Shown here in pieces: positions 8,787 through 15,713 of a stretch of 51,059 nt of DNA (its first letter is position 1; each line of letters starts with the position of its first letter). Below the pieces are notes generated by a model. It saw only the letters and a program-made list of their open reading frames with translations, was not told the origin of the DNA and did not search any database. Source of the DNA: Clostridia bacterium (GTDB taxonomy: Bacteria; Bacillota; Clostridia; Oscillospirales; Acutalibacteraceae); NCBI GenBank assembly GCA_017403185.1, contig JAFQON010000025.1:1-51059 (forward strand), in the 5' to 3' direction. The position numbers and the translations under genes are program-made.

Positions 8787-10148
8787 ATGGATAACAACAA
8801 AGAATTTTTAGGAACAGAGCCTGTGGGCAAACTGCTTTTCAAGCTTGCCGTGCCCACGGTTATTGCCCAGCTCGTAAATATGCTCTATAACATCGTTGAC
8901 CGCATTTATATCGGTCACATTCCCGAAGAAGGCAGCCTTGCACTCACGGGTGTCGGCGTTTGTATGCCGATAATTATGATTATCTCAGCTTTTGCGGCTC
9001 TCATAAGCTCGGGCGGTGCTCCGAGAGCATCAATAAATATGGGTAAGGGTGACAAAAAATCCGCAGAGAAAATTCTCGGCGGATGCTTCACACTTCAGAT
9101 TATTATTTCAGCCGTTTTAACTGCGGTTTTGCTTATATGGAACAAGGATTTGCTTCTTGCCTTCGGTGCAAGCGAAAACACAATCGGCCACGCAACCGAC
9201 TATATGAACATCTACGCCGTCGGCACGGTTTTCGTTCAGCTCACGCTCGGTATGGGCGCATTTATCAATGCGCAGGGCTTCACAAAAATCGGTATGATAA
9301 CGGTGCTTATCGGTGCTGTCAGCAATATTATTCTTGACCCTATATTCATTTTTGCATTTGATATGGGTGTCAGAGGTGCGGCACTTGCAACCATTCTTTC
9401 ACAGGCAATTTCGTGCATATGGGTCATCTCTTTCCTCTGCGGCAAGAAAACATATCTTAAGCTTAAAATGTCGGATATGAAGATTGATGCAAAGCTCGTT
9501 TTCCCTTGCGTTGCGCTCGGTCTTGCAACATTTATTATGCAGGGCAGCGAGAGCGTGATTTCCGTTTGCTTCAACTCATCGCTTCTCAAATACGGCGGAG
9601 ATATTGCCGTGGGCGCAATGACTATTCTGACAAGCGTTATGCAGTTTGCAATGCTGCCTATGCAGGGAATCGCTCAGGGTGCACAGCCGATTTCAAGCTA
9701 TAACTACGGCGCAAAAAATGTTGACAGAGTTAAGAAAACATTCAGGCTGCTGCTCACCTGCTGTCTGACATATTCGGTTGTTTTGTGGGCATTGATTATG
9801 ATTTTTCCTCAACTCTTTGCAGGAATATTCACACCCGATGCAGCACTTATCGAATTCACTGCAAAGGCACTCCGTATCTATTGCGGAGCTATGTTCCTTT
9901 TCGGCATTCAGATTGCCTGCCAGATGACATTTGTTTCAATCGGCAACGCACCCTGCTCAATAATCGTTGCAATTGTGCGCAAATTCGTGCTTCTTCTGCC
10001 GTTCATCTACATTATTCCGAATATTGTTGCTGACAAAACAATGGGCATTTACCTTGCTGAGCCCGCTGCAGATGTTATCGCAGTAACTTTCACCGCAATA
10101 CTTTTTGCCGTACAGTTCAAAAAATCGCTGAAAAAGCTTGCTGAATAA
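8787..10148 (+). CDS. MATE family efflux transporter
   Basis: A 453-residue protein with about twelve membrane helices in two homologous halves, typical of cation-coupled MATE exporters. Recognisable pieces include KLLFKLAVPTVIAQLVNMLYN at the N-terminus and QGIAQGAQPISSYNYGAKN in the second half. An in-frame GTG at 8778 exists, but the AGGTG overlapping it is placed to serve the ATG at 8787. The gene is followed after 20 nt by a GH43 glycosidase gene, so the two may be cotranscribed. The substrate is not predictable. Confidence 0.92.
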   Translation: MDNNKEFLGTEPVGKLLFKLAVPTVIAQLVNMLYNIVDRIYIGHIPEEGSLALTGVGVCMPIIMIISAFAALISSGGAPRASINMGKGDKKSAEKILGGCFTLQIIISAVLTAVLLIWNKDLLLAFGASENTIGHATDYMNIYAVGTVFVQLTLGMGAFINAQGFTKIGMITVLIGAVSNIILDPIFIFAFDMGVRGAALATILSQAISCIWVISFLCGKKTYLKLKMSDMKIDAKLVFPCVALGLATFIMQGSESVISVCFNSSLLKYGGDIAVGAMTILTSVMQFAMLPMQGIAQGAQPISSYNYGAKNVDRVKKTFRLLLTCCLTYSVVLWALIMIFPQLFAGIFTPDAALIEFTAKALRIYCGAMFLFGIQIACQMTFVSIGNAPCSIIVAIVRKFVLLLPFIYIIPNIVADKTMGIYLAEPAADVIAVTFTAILFAVQFKKSLKKLAE

Positions 10149-10168
10149 ACCATACAGGAGTGTTGAAA

Positions 10169-11026
10169 ATGAAAAACAGTGAAATAAATATCCGTGACCC
10201 GTTTGTTCTGTATGAAAACGGAAAACATTATATGTACGGAACAAGAGCAAATAATTTCGGAAGGAACACAAAAGGTTTTGATGTGTATGTTTCTGAAGAC
10301 CTTGAAAATTGGAACGAGCCCGTTGAGTGCTTCAATTCGGGAAAGCACTCATTGAATATTGAAGTGAATTGGGCACCCGAAGTGCATAAATATAATGATT
10401 TTTATTATATGTTTGCTACTTTCACAAAAGAAAGCAACGGGTTAAGAGGCACTTTTATTCTTAAGGCGGATAATCCGCTCGGCCCGTTTGTTCCTCACAG
10501 CAACGGCGCCGTAACGCCCGAAGATTGGGAATGCCTTGACGGCACACTTTACATAAACCGTGAAGGCAAGCCGTATATTGTTTTTTGCCATGAGCACACT
10601 CAGATTATTGACGGCACAATCTGTTATGCACCATTAAGCGATGACCTGAAAGAAAGAGCAGGCGATGCAGTGACTCTGTTCAAAGCCTCCGAGCCTTATT
10701 GGGCTGAAAAAAGCAAGGATGAAAATGAGCACAGAATAACAGACGGTCCTTTTATGTACCGCACAAAAACAGATGAGCTTCTGATGCTCTGGTCAACCTT
10801 TATCAAGGGCAAATACGCCGAATGTCTTGTGAAATTTGACGGCGGAGAAATCGGCACAAGCTTCACTCACCTTGAACCTCTTATTGATGATGACGGCGGA
10901 CACGGTATGATTTTCTGCAGCGGAGAAAAATTATATCTCACATTCCATTCCCCGAACAAGTCAGGCTTTGAAAAGCCCCGCTTTGTTGAAATTGAAGATA
11001 AGGGGTATGCCGTTTCGCTTAAATAA
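10169..11026 (+). CDS. Glycoside hydrolase family 43-like protein
   Basis: A 285-residue five-bladed beta-propeller protein of the GH43 type. The catalytic base is in NIRDPFVLYENG near the N-terminus, WAPEVHKYNDFYYMF marks the second blade, and LDGTLYINREGKPY carries the pKa-modulating Asp. At the usual proton-donor position (normally EGP) it reads ITDGPFMYR, with Asp for Glu. There is no signal peptide, so it should act on oligosaccharides inside the cell, most likely arabinose- or xylose-containing. The start at 10169 is set by CAGGAG 8 nt upstream. A strong terminator follows. Confidence 0.82.
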   Translation: MKNSEINIRDPFVLYENGKHYMYGTRANNFGRNTKGFDVYVSEDLENWNEPVECFNSGKHSLNIEVNWAPEVHKYNDFYYMFATFTKESNGLRGTFILKADNPLGPFVPHSNGAVTPEDWECLDGTLYINREGKPYIVFCHEHTQIIDGTICYAPLSDDLKERAGDAVTLFKASEPYWAEKSKDENEHRITDGPFMYRTKTDELLMLWSTFIKGKYAECLVKFDGGEIGTSFTHLEPLIDDDGGHGMIFCSGEKLYLTFHSPNKSGFEKPRFVEIEDKGYAVSLK

Positions 11027-11044
11027 TAAAATTAAATAAAATAT

Positions 11045-11076
11045 GGGGATGTAAAAACTTGCGTTTTTACATCCCC
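11045..11076 (+). terminator. Strong rho-independent terminator after GH43
   Basis: A perfect 14-bp stem (GGGGATGTAAAAAC / GTTTTTACATCCCC) with a 4-nt loop, followed by TTTGGTTTT, 18 nt after the GH43 stop. Confidence 0.85.
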
Positions 11077-11093
11077 TTTGGTTTTACAATCTG

Positions 11094-11249
11094 CTATGCC
11101 ATTCTTTCAAGCATTTCTTTTGTGACTTCATAGTTCAACGGATTTCCGTTTTGGTAATTTTCAAGCTGTTCAAGCATATAATCAGCCATACGCTCTGTTT
11201 CATTGCCGAGGCTGCCCGCAATATGAGGTGTTATTATCGCATTGGGGCA
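11094..11249 (-). pseudogene. C-terminal remnant of a D-2-hydroxyacid dehydrogenase
   Basis: About 50 codons encode PNAIITPHIAGSLGNETERM and continue to the normal-looking terminus LNYEVTKEMLERMA. ITPHIAG is the conserved active-site His region of D-isomer-specific 2-hydroxyacid dehydrogenases, here preserved with the natural C-terminus. More than 80 percent of the gene is missing: the frame is joined upstream to unrelated flavoprotein remnants. It looks like deletion debris with no start of its own. Confidence 0.75.
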
Positions 11250-11359
11250 CCCGTGGCGCAGATAACATTTTGAGTGTAAAAGCATTCAAACGCATTTGTT
11301 TCGGTGTTCAAAGCGGCGGCACCGCTGCCGATTATTATTGCATCATATGTTTTTTTCAT
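11234..11359 (-). pseudogene. Collapsed FAD-dependent oxidoreductase remnant
   Basis: A 41-codon frame starts at an ATG overlapping the stop of the SDR remnant (TTATGA) and encodes KKTYDAIIIGSGAAALNT. This is a textbook GxGxxx FAD-binding N-terminus. It then jumps to FYTQNVICATGAP, which resembles the later ATG motif of such flavoproteins, and ends. The usual several hundred intervening residues are absent, so a large internal deletion is inferred. It overlaps the dehydrogenase remnant in another frame. The ATGA overlap suggests the genes were once a coupled operon. Confidence 0.65.
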
Positions 11360-11592
11360 AAGCATCTCACATTGAATCCGCCGTCACAGTCAATAACCGT
11401 GCCCGTGCAAAAATCAAAATCGCCTTTTGCGATTGAAGCAACGCATTTTCCTATATCCTCGGGCTTGCCTATTCTTCTGACAGGTGTAAGACCCTCATCT
11501 ATCATCTTTTCGTATTTCTCTTTTACCTTTGCGGTCATATCCGTTTCGATAATACCGGGTCTGATTTCAAGAACGCTTATGTCTATACCTCT
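11356..11592 (-). pseudogene. C-terminal remnant of a short-chain dehydrogenase/reductase
   Basis: An open frame reads GIDISVLEIRPGIIETDM and continues through TPVRRIGKPEDIGKCVASIA to TGTVIDCDGGFNV. This matches the last third of an SDR-family oxidoreductase: the PG-x-x-x-T motif after the active site and the GG-x terminus. The Rossmann half and the Tyr-x3-Lys catalytic site are missing. Its upstream edge lies inside the last codons of the adjacent GH43 gene, whose stop is at 11583, so the deletion joined the two. Confidence 0.75.
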
Positions 11593-12521
11593 TTGTAAAA
11601 ATTTTTAATCCTTATATATTCCTCATCGGTTATCTCAATCACCCTGCCGTGCTTGAAGCCGTAGGGGAAGCTGAAGCTTTCGGGCACCCGTTCAAAATTC
11701 ATATCGCCCGCCGATGGGGAAACAAAAGGCACATAGCCCATCTTCTCTTTTTCGCAGCCGAAGAAATCAAGCATCATGCACCATTTGCCGTCAGGCAGAG
11801 TATAAACCGTCGGTCCCTCATATGAGCCGGGGTGATAAATCTCTTCATCCATGTATTTTTCAAACGAGGTATCATGCTCAAACGGGCCGTAGAGGTTATC
11901 GGACACTGCGTGCATATTCATGGGCGGATTGTTTGCATTTTTATAAAAAAGATGGTATGTTTTGCCGACCTTGATTATGTGAGAATCAAGAATTTCGTTA
12001 TCCTTCGTAAAATAAAGCTCAGGCTCGGAAAATGTCTCAAAATCCTTTGTTTTGCTGCAATAAATTGACATATGTGTGTATCCGTCTGCAGCGACGGTTG
12101 AACCCCAATGAATGAGGTATTCTTCGTTCTCTTCATCAAAGAACACTTCCGGTGCCCACATACAGCCGAAATCATCCCTGCCGAAGTGAACAAGCTTTTC
12201 CTCGGAAAAATCAACAAGATTATCCGTTCTCCACATTCTCAGGCACTTGCTGCCCGTGCTGTTCACCTTTTTCCAGTCAACCTGATGGTTTTCATCCATT
12301 CTGTAAGCTATGCAAAGGTCGGTTGTAATAACCATAAAGCCGCCCGTGTGAAGCCTCACAACCTCAATATCACGGCAGCCTCTTTCACCAAGAGCTGCTG
12401 TTAATACGGGCTGACCGCCGTTCACCTGCTCGAAGCTGTATCCGTCACGGCTGATACCAAAATATACCTGCTCACCGTCAGGAGTTATTTTTTCTTTAAA
12501 ATGTGCAAAAAGATACGGCAT
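11583..12521 (-). CDS. Glycoside hydrolase family 43-like protein (second copy)
   Basis: A 312-residue GH43-type beta-propeller. It shows RDIEVVRLHTGGFMVI (base Asp on the first blade), CMWAPEVFFDEENEEYLIHW, LDSHIIKVGKTYHLFY (pKa modulator) and YEGPTVYTLPDGKWCMM with the usual donor Glu. It has no signal peptide, implying cytoplasmic processing of imported oligosaccharides. It is only distantly like the GH43 gene at 10169. The 3' end abuts the remnant of an SDR gene, so its final residues may have been rewritten by that deletion. It has its own consensus promoter. Confidence 0.82.
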   Translation of the reverse strand: MPYLFAHFKEKITPDGEQVYFGISRDGYSFEQVNGGQPVLTAALGERGCRDIEVVRLHTGGFMVITTDLCIAYRMDENHQVDWKKVNSTGSKCLRMWRTDNLVDFSEEKLVHFGRDDFGCMWAPEVFFDEENEEYLIHWGSTVAADGYTHMSIYCSKTKDFETFSEPELYFTKDNEILDSHIIKVGKTYHLFYKNANNPPMNMHAVSDNLYGPFEHDTSFEKYMDEEIYHPGSYEGPTVYTLPDGKWCMMLDFFGCEKEKMGYVPFVSPSAGDMNFERVPESFSFPYGFKHGRVIEITDEEYIRIKNFYKEV

Positions 12522-12553
12522 AAAAAACCTCTTTTCATAATTTTCATGTGTAT

Positions 12554-12582
12554 ATTATAGTATAAAAATACACTTTGTTCAA
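12554..12582 (-). promoter_or_regulatory. Promoter of the second GH43 gene
   Basis: Minus strand TTGAAC (12582-12577), a 17-nt spacer and TATAAT (12559-12554), 33 nt from the start codon. Confidence 0.75.
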
Positions 12583-12616
12583 TGCTTTGAGTAAATTTTA
12601 TACAGCAGTCGGTTTG

Positions 12617-12645
12617 TTGACAAAAGCATATGTCAATGATATAAT
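12617..12645 (+). promoter_or_regulatory. Promoter of the radical SAM gene
   Basis: TTGACA (12617-12622), a 17-nt spacer and TATAAT (12640-12645): a perfect sigma-A consensus, 35 nt before the ATG and divergent from the GH43 promoter. Confidence 0.85.
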
Positions 12646-12679
12646 TGAACGATAATAAAATGCGGTTTCAGGTGAAAAA

Positions 12680-14608
12680 ATGAAGAAAAACATATATTTC
12701 GTTCAGGTCAGTGCAGTTTACGGAGAATCCGTAAAAACAGCCTATCTTCCCTATGCCTCGGGCTGCCTCGCCGCCTATGCGTGGAGCGATAATGCAGTTG
12801 CCGATAATTACAACATAGGCAGATTTATATTCATAAGAGAAAATATTGACCGTGCAATAGAGTCGTTGGAGGAGCCCTTCCTTGTCGGCTTTTCTTCTTA
12901 TATCTGGAACATGGAATACAACAAAGAATTTGCACGCAGGCTCAAGAAACGCTACCCCGAATGCACGGTGCTTTTCGGCGGCCACAATGTTAACCCCGAC
13001 GGCAGCAACCTTGACGATATGCCTTATTGTGACATTGTTATGCACGGCGAAGGTGAAGAGCCCTTCAAAGCATTGCTGCTCGCACTCCATGAAGGCAAAC
13101 CGCTTTCATCGGTGAATAATATTTCTTACCGTGAAAACGGCAAGACGGTTTCAACCGAAAGAACAGCACCCGGTGATATTGAAAATTATCCTTCGCCCTA
13201 TCTTGCGGGCTGTTTTGATTCAATAATAGAAGAATCGGGGATTTCTCCGTCAATTATATGGGAAACAAACCGGGGCTGCCCCAACAGATGCGCCTTTTGC
13301 GATTGGGGTGCACTCAAAGCAAAGGTGCGCCACTTCCCGATTGAAAGAATCAAGGCAGAGCTTGACTGGATGGTTAAGAACAAGGTTGAATATGTATACT
13401 GCGCAGATGCAAACTTCGGTCTTTTCCCGAGAGATACCGAGATTGCGGATATGATAATCACATACCGTGACACCTACGGATATCCTCAGGTGTTCAAAAC
13501 CAATTACACCAAAAACCGTGACGATGTTGTTTTTGAAATCAGCCGCAAGCTTCTCGGCAAAAGCATCGGCAAATCCCCCACGCTCTCGTTCCAGAGCCTT
13601 TCGCCCGATGTGCTTAACGCTATAGGAAGAAGCAACATGGAGCTCGACCATTTCAAAAACCTCATGGTCCGCTACAACAAGGCGGGCGTGCCCGTTTATT
13701 CCGAGCTTATTCTCGGGCTTCCCGAGGAAACATATGAATCATTTTCAGACGGCATCTGCACATTGCTTGACTGCGGTCAGCACACCTGCATAGGTATTTA
13801 CCCCTGTGAGCTTTTACCGAATTCGTTGCTTGCAAACCCCGAATACATGAAAAAATACGGCATAAAAACCGTGCGCACGCCCTTCAGCCAGTATCACTGT
13901 ATACCGAACAGCGACGACGTGAGCGAGCTTTCAAATATAATAGTTTCAACCAATGCAATGAACCTTGAAGCTTGGAGACGCTCCTTCATATTCTCAATCT
14001 GCGTTCAGGCATTCCACAATTTAGGGCTTACGAGAGCTGTTGCAATGTATCTTAAGCACGAAAACGGAATTTCTTATAAAGAATTCTACGAAAAGCTGAT
14101 TGAATGGCTTGATTCAATGCCCGATTCGTCGGTAAGCGGCGGCGCATACGCCCACCTGAAGCAGCTGACCGTTGATGTGAGTGAGGGCAAAGGCACTTTC
14201 TCGGTGCCCTTCGGCGAAAAAGAAATCATCACATGGAGCTTTGAGGAATACATCTTCTTCCGCCTTGTCAAAGAGCTTGACGGGTTCTGCAATGAATTCT
14301 CGAAATTCGCAAAAAGCTTTGATGCGGATGATGAAATAATAAACTCATTGCTTGCATATCAGAAGACGATTATAAAGCAGCCCTGCAAAAGCTGCATTGA
14401 AGCAGAAAGCGACTACGATTTCTACGGCTATTTCAACCGCATTTATGCAGACTCATACTCACCTCTTGAGCACAAAAAAACTCACCTTCGCATTGAAGGC
14501 GAAGCCTTTGACGGTTGGGATGAATATGCAAGGGTTTGCATATGGTACGGCAGGCGTGACGATGCACAGCTTTACACAGGCAAGAAAAACAAGGTCATAA
14601 AGATATAA
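12680..14608 (+). CDS. B12-binding-domain radical SAM protein
   Basis: A 642-residue protein. The N-terminal part (about 1-150) has the cobalamin-binding Rossmann layout (FLVGFSSYIWNMEYN, VLFGGHNVNPDG, DIVMHGEGEEPF) but no DxHxxG, so any B12 would bind base-off without a protein His. The SAM domain follows with GCPNRCAFCDWG (CxxxCxxC, the [4Fe-4S] ligands), then YVYCADANFGLFPRD and a GLPEETYESF segment. About 200 C-terminal residues are family-specific. Such proteins methylate or rearrange unactivated carbons in natural products, lipids or peptides. No precursor peptide or pathway gene lies beside it; it is a single-gene unit. Confidence 0.85.
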   Translation: MKKNIYFVQVSAVYGESVKTAYLPYASGCLAAYAWSDNAVADNYNIGRFIFIRENIDRAIESLEEPFLVGFSSYIWNMEYNKEFARRLKKRYPECTVLFGGHNVNPDGSNLDDMPYCDIVMHGEGEEPFKALLLALHEGKPLSSVNNISYRENGKTVSTERTAPGDIENYPSPYLAGCFDSIIEESGISPSIIWETNRGCPNRCAFCDWGALKAKVRHFPIERIKAELDWMVKNKVEYVYCADANFGLFPRDTEIADMIITYRDTYGYPQVFKTNYTKNRDDVVFEISRKLLGKSIGKSPTLSFQSLSPDVLNAIGRSNMELDHFKNLMVRYNKAGVPVYSELILGLPEETYESFSDGICTLLDCGQHTCIGIYPCELLPNSLLANPEYMKKYGIKTVRTPFSQYHCIPNSDDVSELSNIIVSTNAMNLEAWRRSFIFSICVQAFHNLGLTRAVAMYLKHENGISYKEFYEKLIEWLDSMPDSSVSGGAYAHLKQLTVDVSEGKGTFSVPFGEKEIITWSFEEYIFFRLVKELDGFCNEFSKFAKSFDADDEIINSLLAYQKTIIKQPCKSCIEAESDYDFYGYFNRIYADSYSPLEHKKTHLRIEGEAFDGWDEYARVCIWYGRRDDAQLYTGKKNKVIKI

Positions 14609-14612
14609 CAAA

Positions 14613-14645
14613 AAAGCATCTCTTCGGGTTTCGAAGGGATGCTTT
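14613..14645. terminator. Bidirectional terminator between convergent genes
   Basis: A 14-bp stem with one G-T pair (AAAGCATCTCTTCG / CGAAGGGATGCTTT) and a 5-nt loop. The minus-strand exit is TTTTTTGTT, and the plus-strand exit is TTTCTGTTT. It separates the radical SAM gene from the convergent Spx/ArsC-like gene. Confidence 0.8.
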
Positions 14646-14649
14646 CTGT

Positions 14650-15000
14650 TTATTTGAGTTGTTCCCACTCCTGAGGCTTAAAGCCCGTGAGAATAAGATT
14701 ATCCGCTATTATCAACGGCCTTTTCACAAGCATACCGTCTGTTGCAAGAAGCCTTAGCTTCTCATCATCCGTCATTGAATCAAGCTTGTCTTTGAGGTTC
14801 ATCGATTTATAAAGCAAACCGCTTGTGTTGAAAAATTTCTTAAGGGGCATACCGCTTTCGGAATACCATTTCTTAAGCTCATCATAGGTCGGATTCTCTT
14901 CTTTGATATGCCTGTCAACATACTCGATTTTGTTATCGTCAAGCCATTTTTTTGCCTTTTGGCAAGTTGTGCATTTGGGATATTCAATAAAAAGCACCAT
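14650..15000 (-). CDS. Spx/ArsC-family thioredoxin-fold protein
   Basis: A 116-residue protein of arsenate reductase family size. It starts with MVLFIEYPKCTTCQKAKKWL, where CTTC is a CxxC in the position of the ArsC/Spx active Cys, and has the family RPLI motif near residue 94 (MLVKRPLIIADN). In true Spx this fold binds RNA polymerase; in ArsC it reduces arsenate; the many YffB-like relatives are uncharacterised. No arsenic genes are nearby. Its ATG overlaps the stop of the NUDIX gene (TGATG), so the two are coupled. Confidence 0.85.
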   Translation of the reverse strand: MVLFIEYPKCTTCQKAKKWLDDNKIEYVDRHIKEENPTYDELKKWYSESGMPLKKFFNTSGLLYKSMNLKDKLDSMTDDEKLRLLATDGMLVKRPLIIADNLILTGFKPQEWEQLK

Positions 15001-15383
15001 CAGAATTCCTCCTTTATCTTTTCAAGAATCGCATCATCCGCAGGGCAGAATCGGTATTGCGGAATTTCGTCGGGAGTTATGCACCTTATATCATTATGCT
15101 CAAGCTTTTCGGGAATACCCTGCGCAATTTCCGCATTAAAAAGGGTCAGATGAATCGTTATGTCGGGATATTCGTGGTCAACCTCCATAAAGATATCTCC
15201 CACCTTGACCGTAACGCCGATTTCCTCACGGCATTCACGGATAAGCGCCTCTTCAAGAGTTTCGCCCGCTTCAACCTTTCCGCCGACAAACTCCCACTGA
15301 AAAGCACGGGTTTTTGTAACGGGTCGCTGAAATATCATAAATTTATCGCCCTGACGGATAAGGGCTGCCACAACCTGCACCAT
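15000..15383 (-). CDS. NUDIX hydrolase (MutT-like)
   Basis: A 127-residue NUDIX protein. The box G-x5-E-x7-REUxEExGU is complete (GGKVEAGETLEEALIRECREEIG). The opening VVAALIRQGDKFMIFQRP is typical of MutT-type 8-oxo-dGTP or (d)CTP pyrophosphohydrolases that clean the nucleotide pool. It is upstream of and coupled to the Spx/ArsC-like gene, so the pair may serve oxidative or nucleotide stress, which is inference. The start has GGAGTG upstream. Confidence 0.9.
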   Translation of the reverse strand: MVQVVAALIRQGDKFMIFQRPVTKTRAFQWEFVGGKVEAGETLEEALIRECREEIGVTVKVGDIFMEVDHEYPDITIHLTLFNAEIAQGIPEKLEHNDIRCITPDEIPQYRFCPADDAILEKIKEEF

Positions 15384-15598
15384 ATTATCACTCCGATTGA
15401 TTATGTTGATTTTAATTTATAGCATCAAAGACGAAATGTCAATAAATTTTTATTGCGCAGATAATTATGTTTTAGAAATTTCACCAAATTTTCACAAAAG
15501 TATATATGCAATATGCACATATACAATTCACACAAAAGATTGTAAGTTGTGCCAATATATGATTTTATTTTTATGCGTTTTTCTGTAAGTAATTATCA
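15384..15598. promoter_or_regulatory. AT-rich upstream region of the VOR operon with a 25-bp near-palindrome
   Basis: No credible gene lies between the NUDIX start and the VOR-operon promoter. The stretch is very AT-rich. At 15500-15524 there is a 25-bp near-palindrome whose arms (GTATATATGCA / TGCACATATAC) match at 10 of 11 positions, about 75 nt upstream of the -35 box. It could be an activator or global-regulator site. Confidence 0.4.
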
Positions 15599-15627
15599 TT
15601 GACTTTGACGGCTCTTTTATATATAAT
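15599..15627 (+). promoter_or_regulatory. Promoter of the ten-gene VOR/acyl-CoA ligase operon
   Basis: TTGACT (15599-15604), a 17-nt spacer and TATAAT (15622-15627). Predicted initiation near 15634 would give an 80-nt leader. No comparable promoter or terminator was noticed in the short gaps between the ten downstream genes, so one long transcript is inferred. Confidence 0.8.
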
Positions 15628-15637
15628 ATTAAGAAAC

Positions 15638-15652
15638 CTTATAGTGCATAAG
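15638..15652 (+). promoter_or_regulatory. Candidate operator in the VOR operon leader
   Basis: Inverted repeat CTTAT-AGTGC-ATAAG, a few nt past the predicted start site. A hairpin (GCATATTCC TGC GGGAAATGC, 15673-15693) follows before the ribosome binding site AAGGAGA. The XRE-cupin protein encoded in the same operon is the obvious candidate regulator, which is inference. Confidence 0.4.
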
Positions 15653-15713
15653 TGTTATTTATTTATTTCAGGCATATTCCTGCGGGAAATGCTGTTCAAA
15701 AGGAGAGATTCGC

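Noticed and set aside
15673-15693. Hairpin before the LeuA-like gene considered as a leucine attenuator or T-box
   Set aside because: The 80-nt leader is too short for a T-box, has no run of Leu codons and no T-tract after the hairpin.
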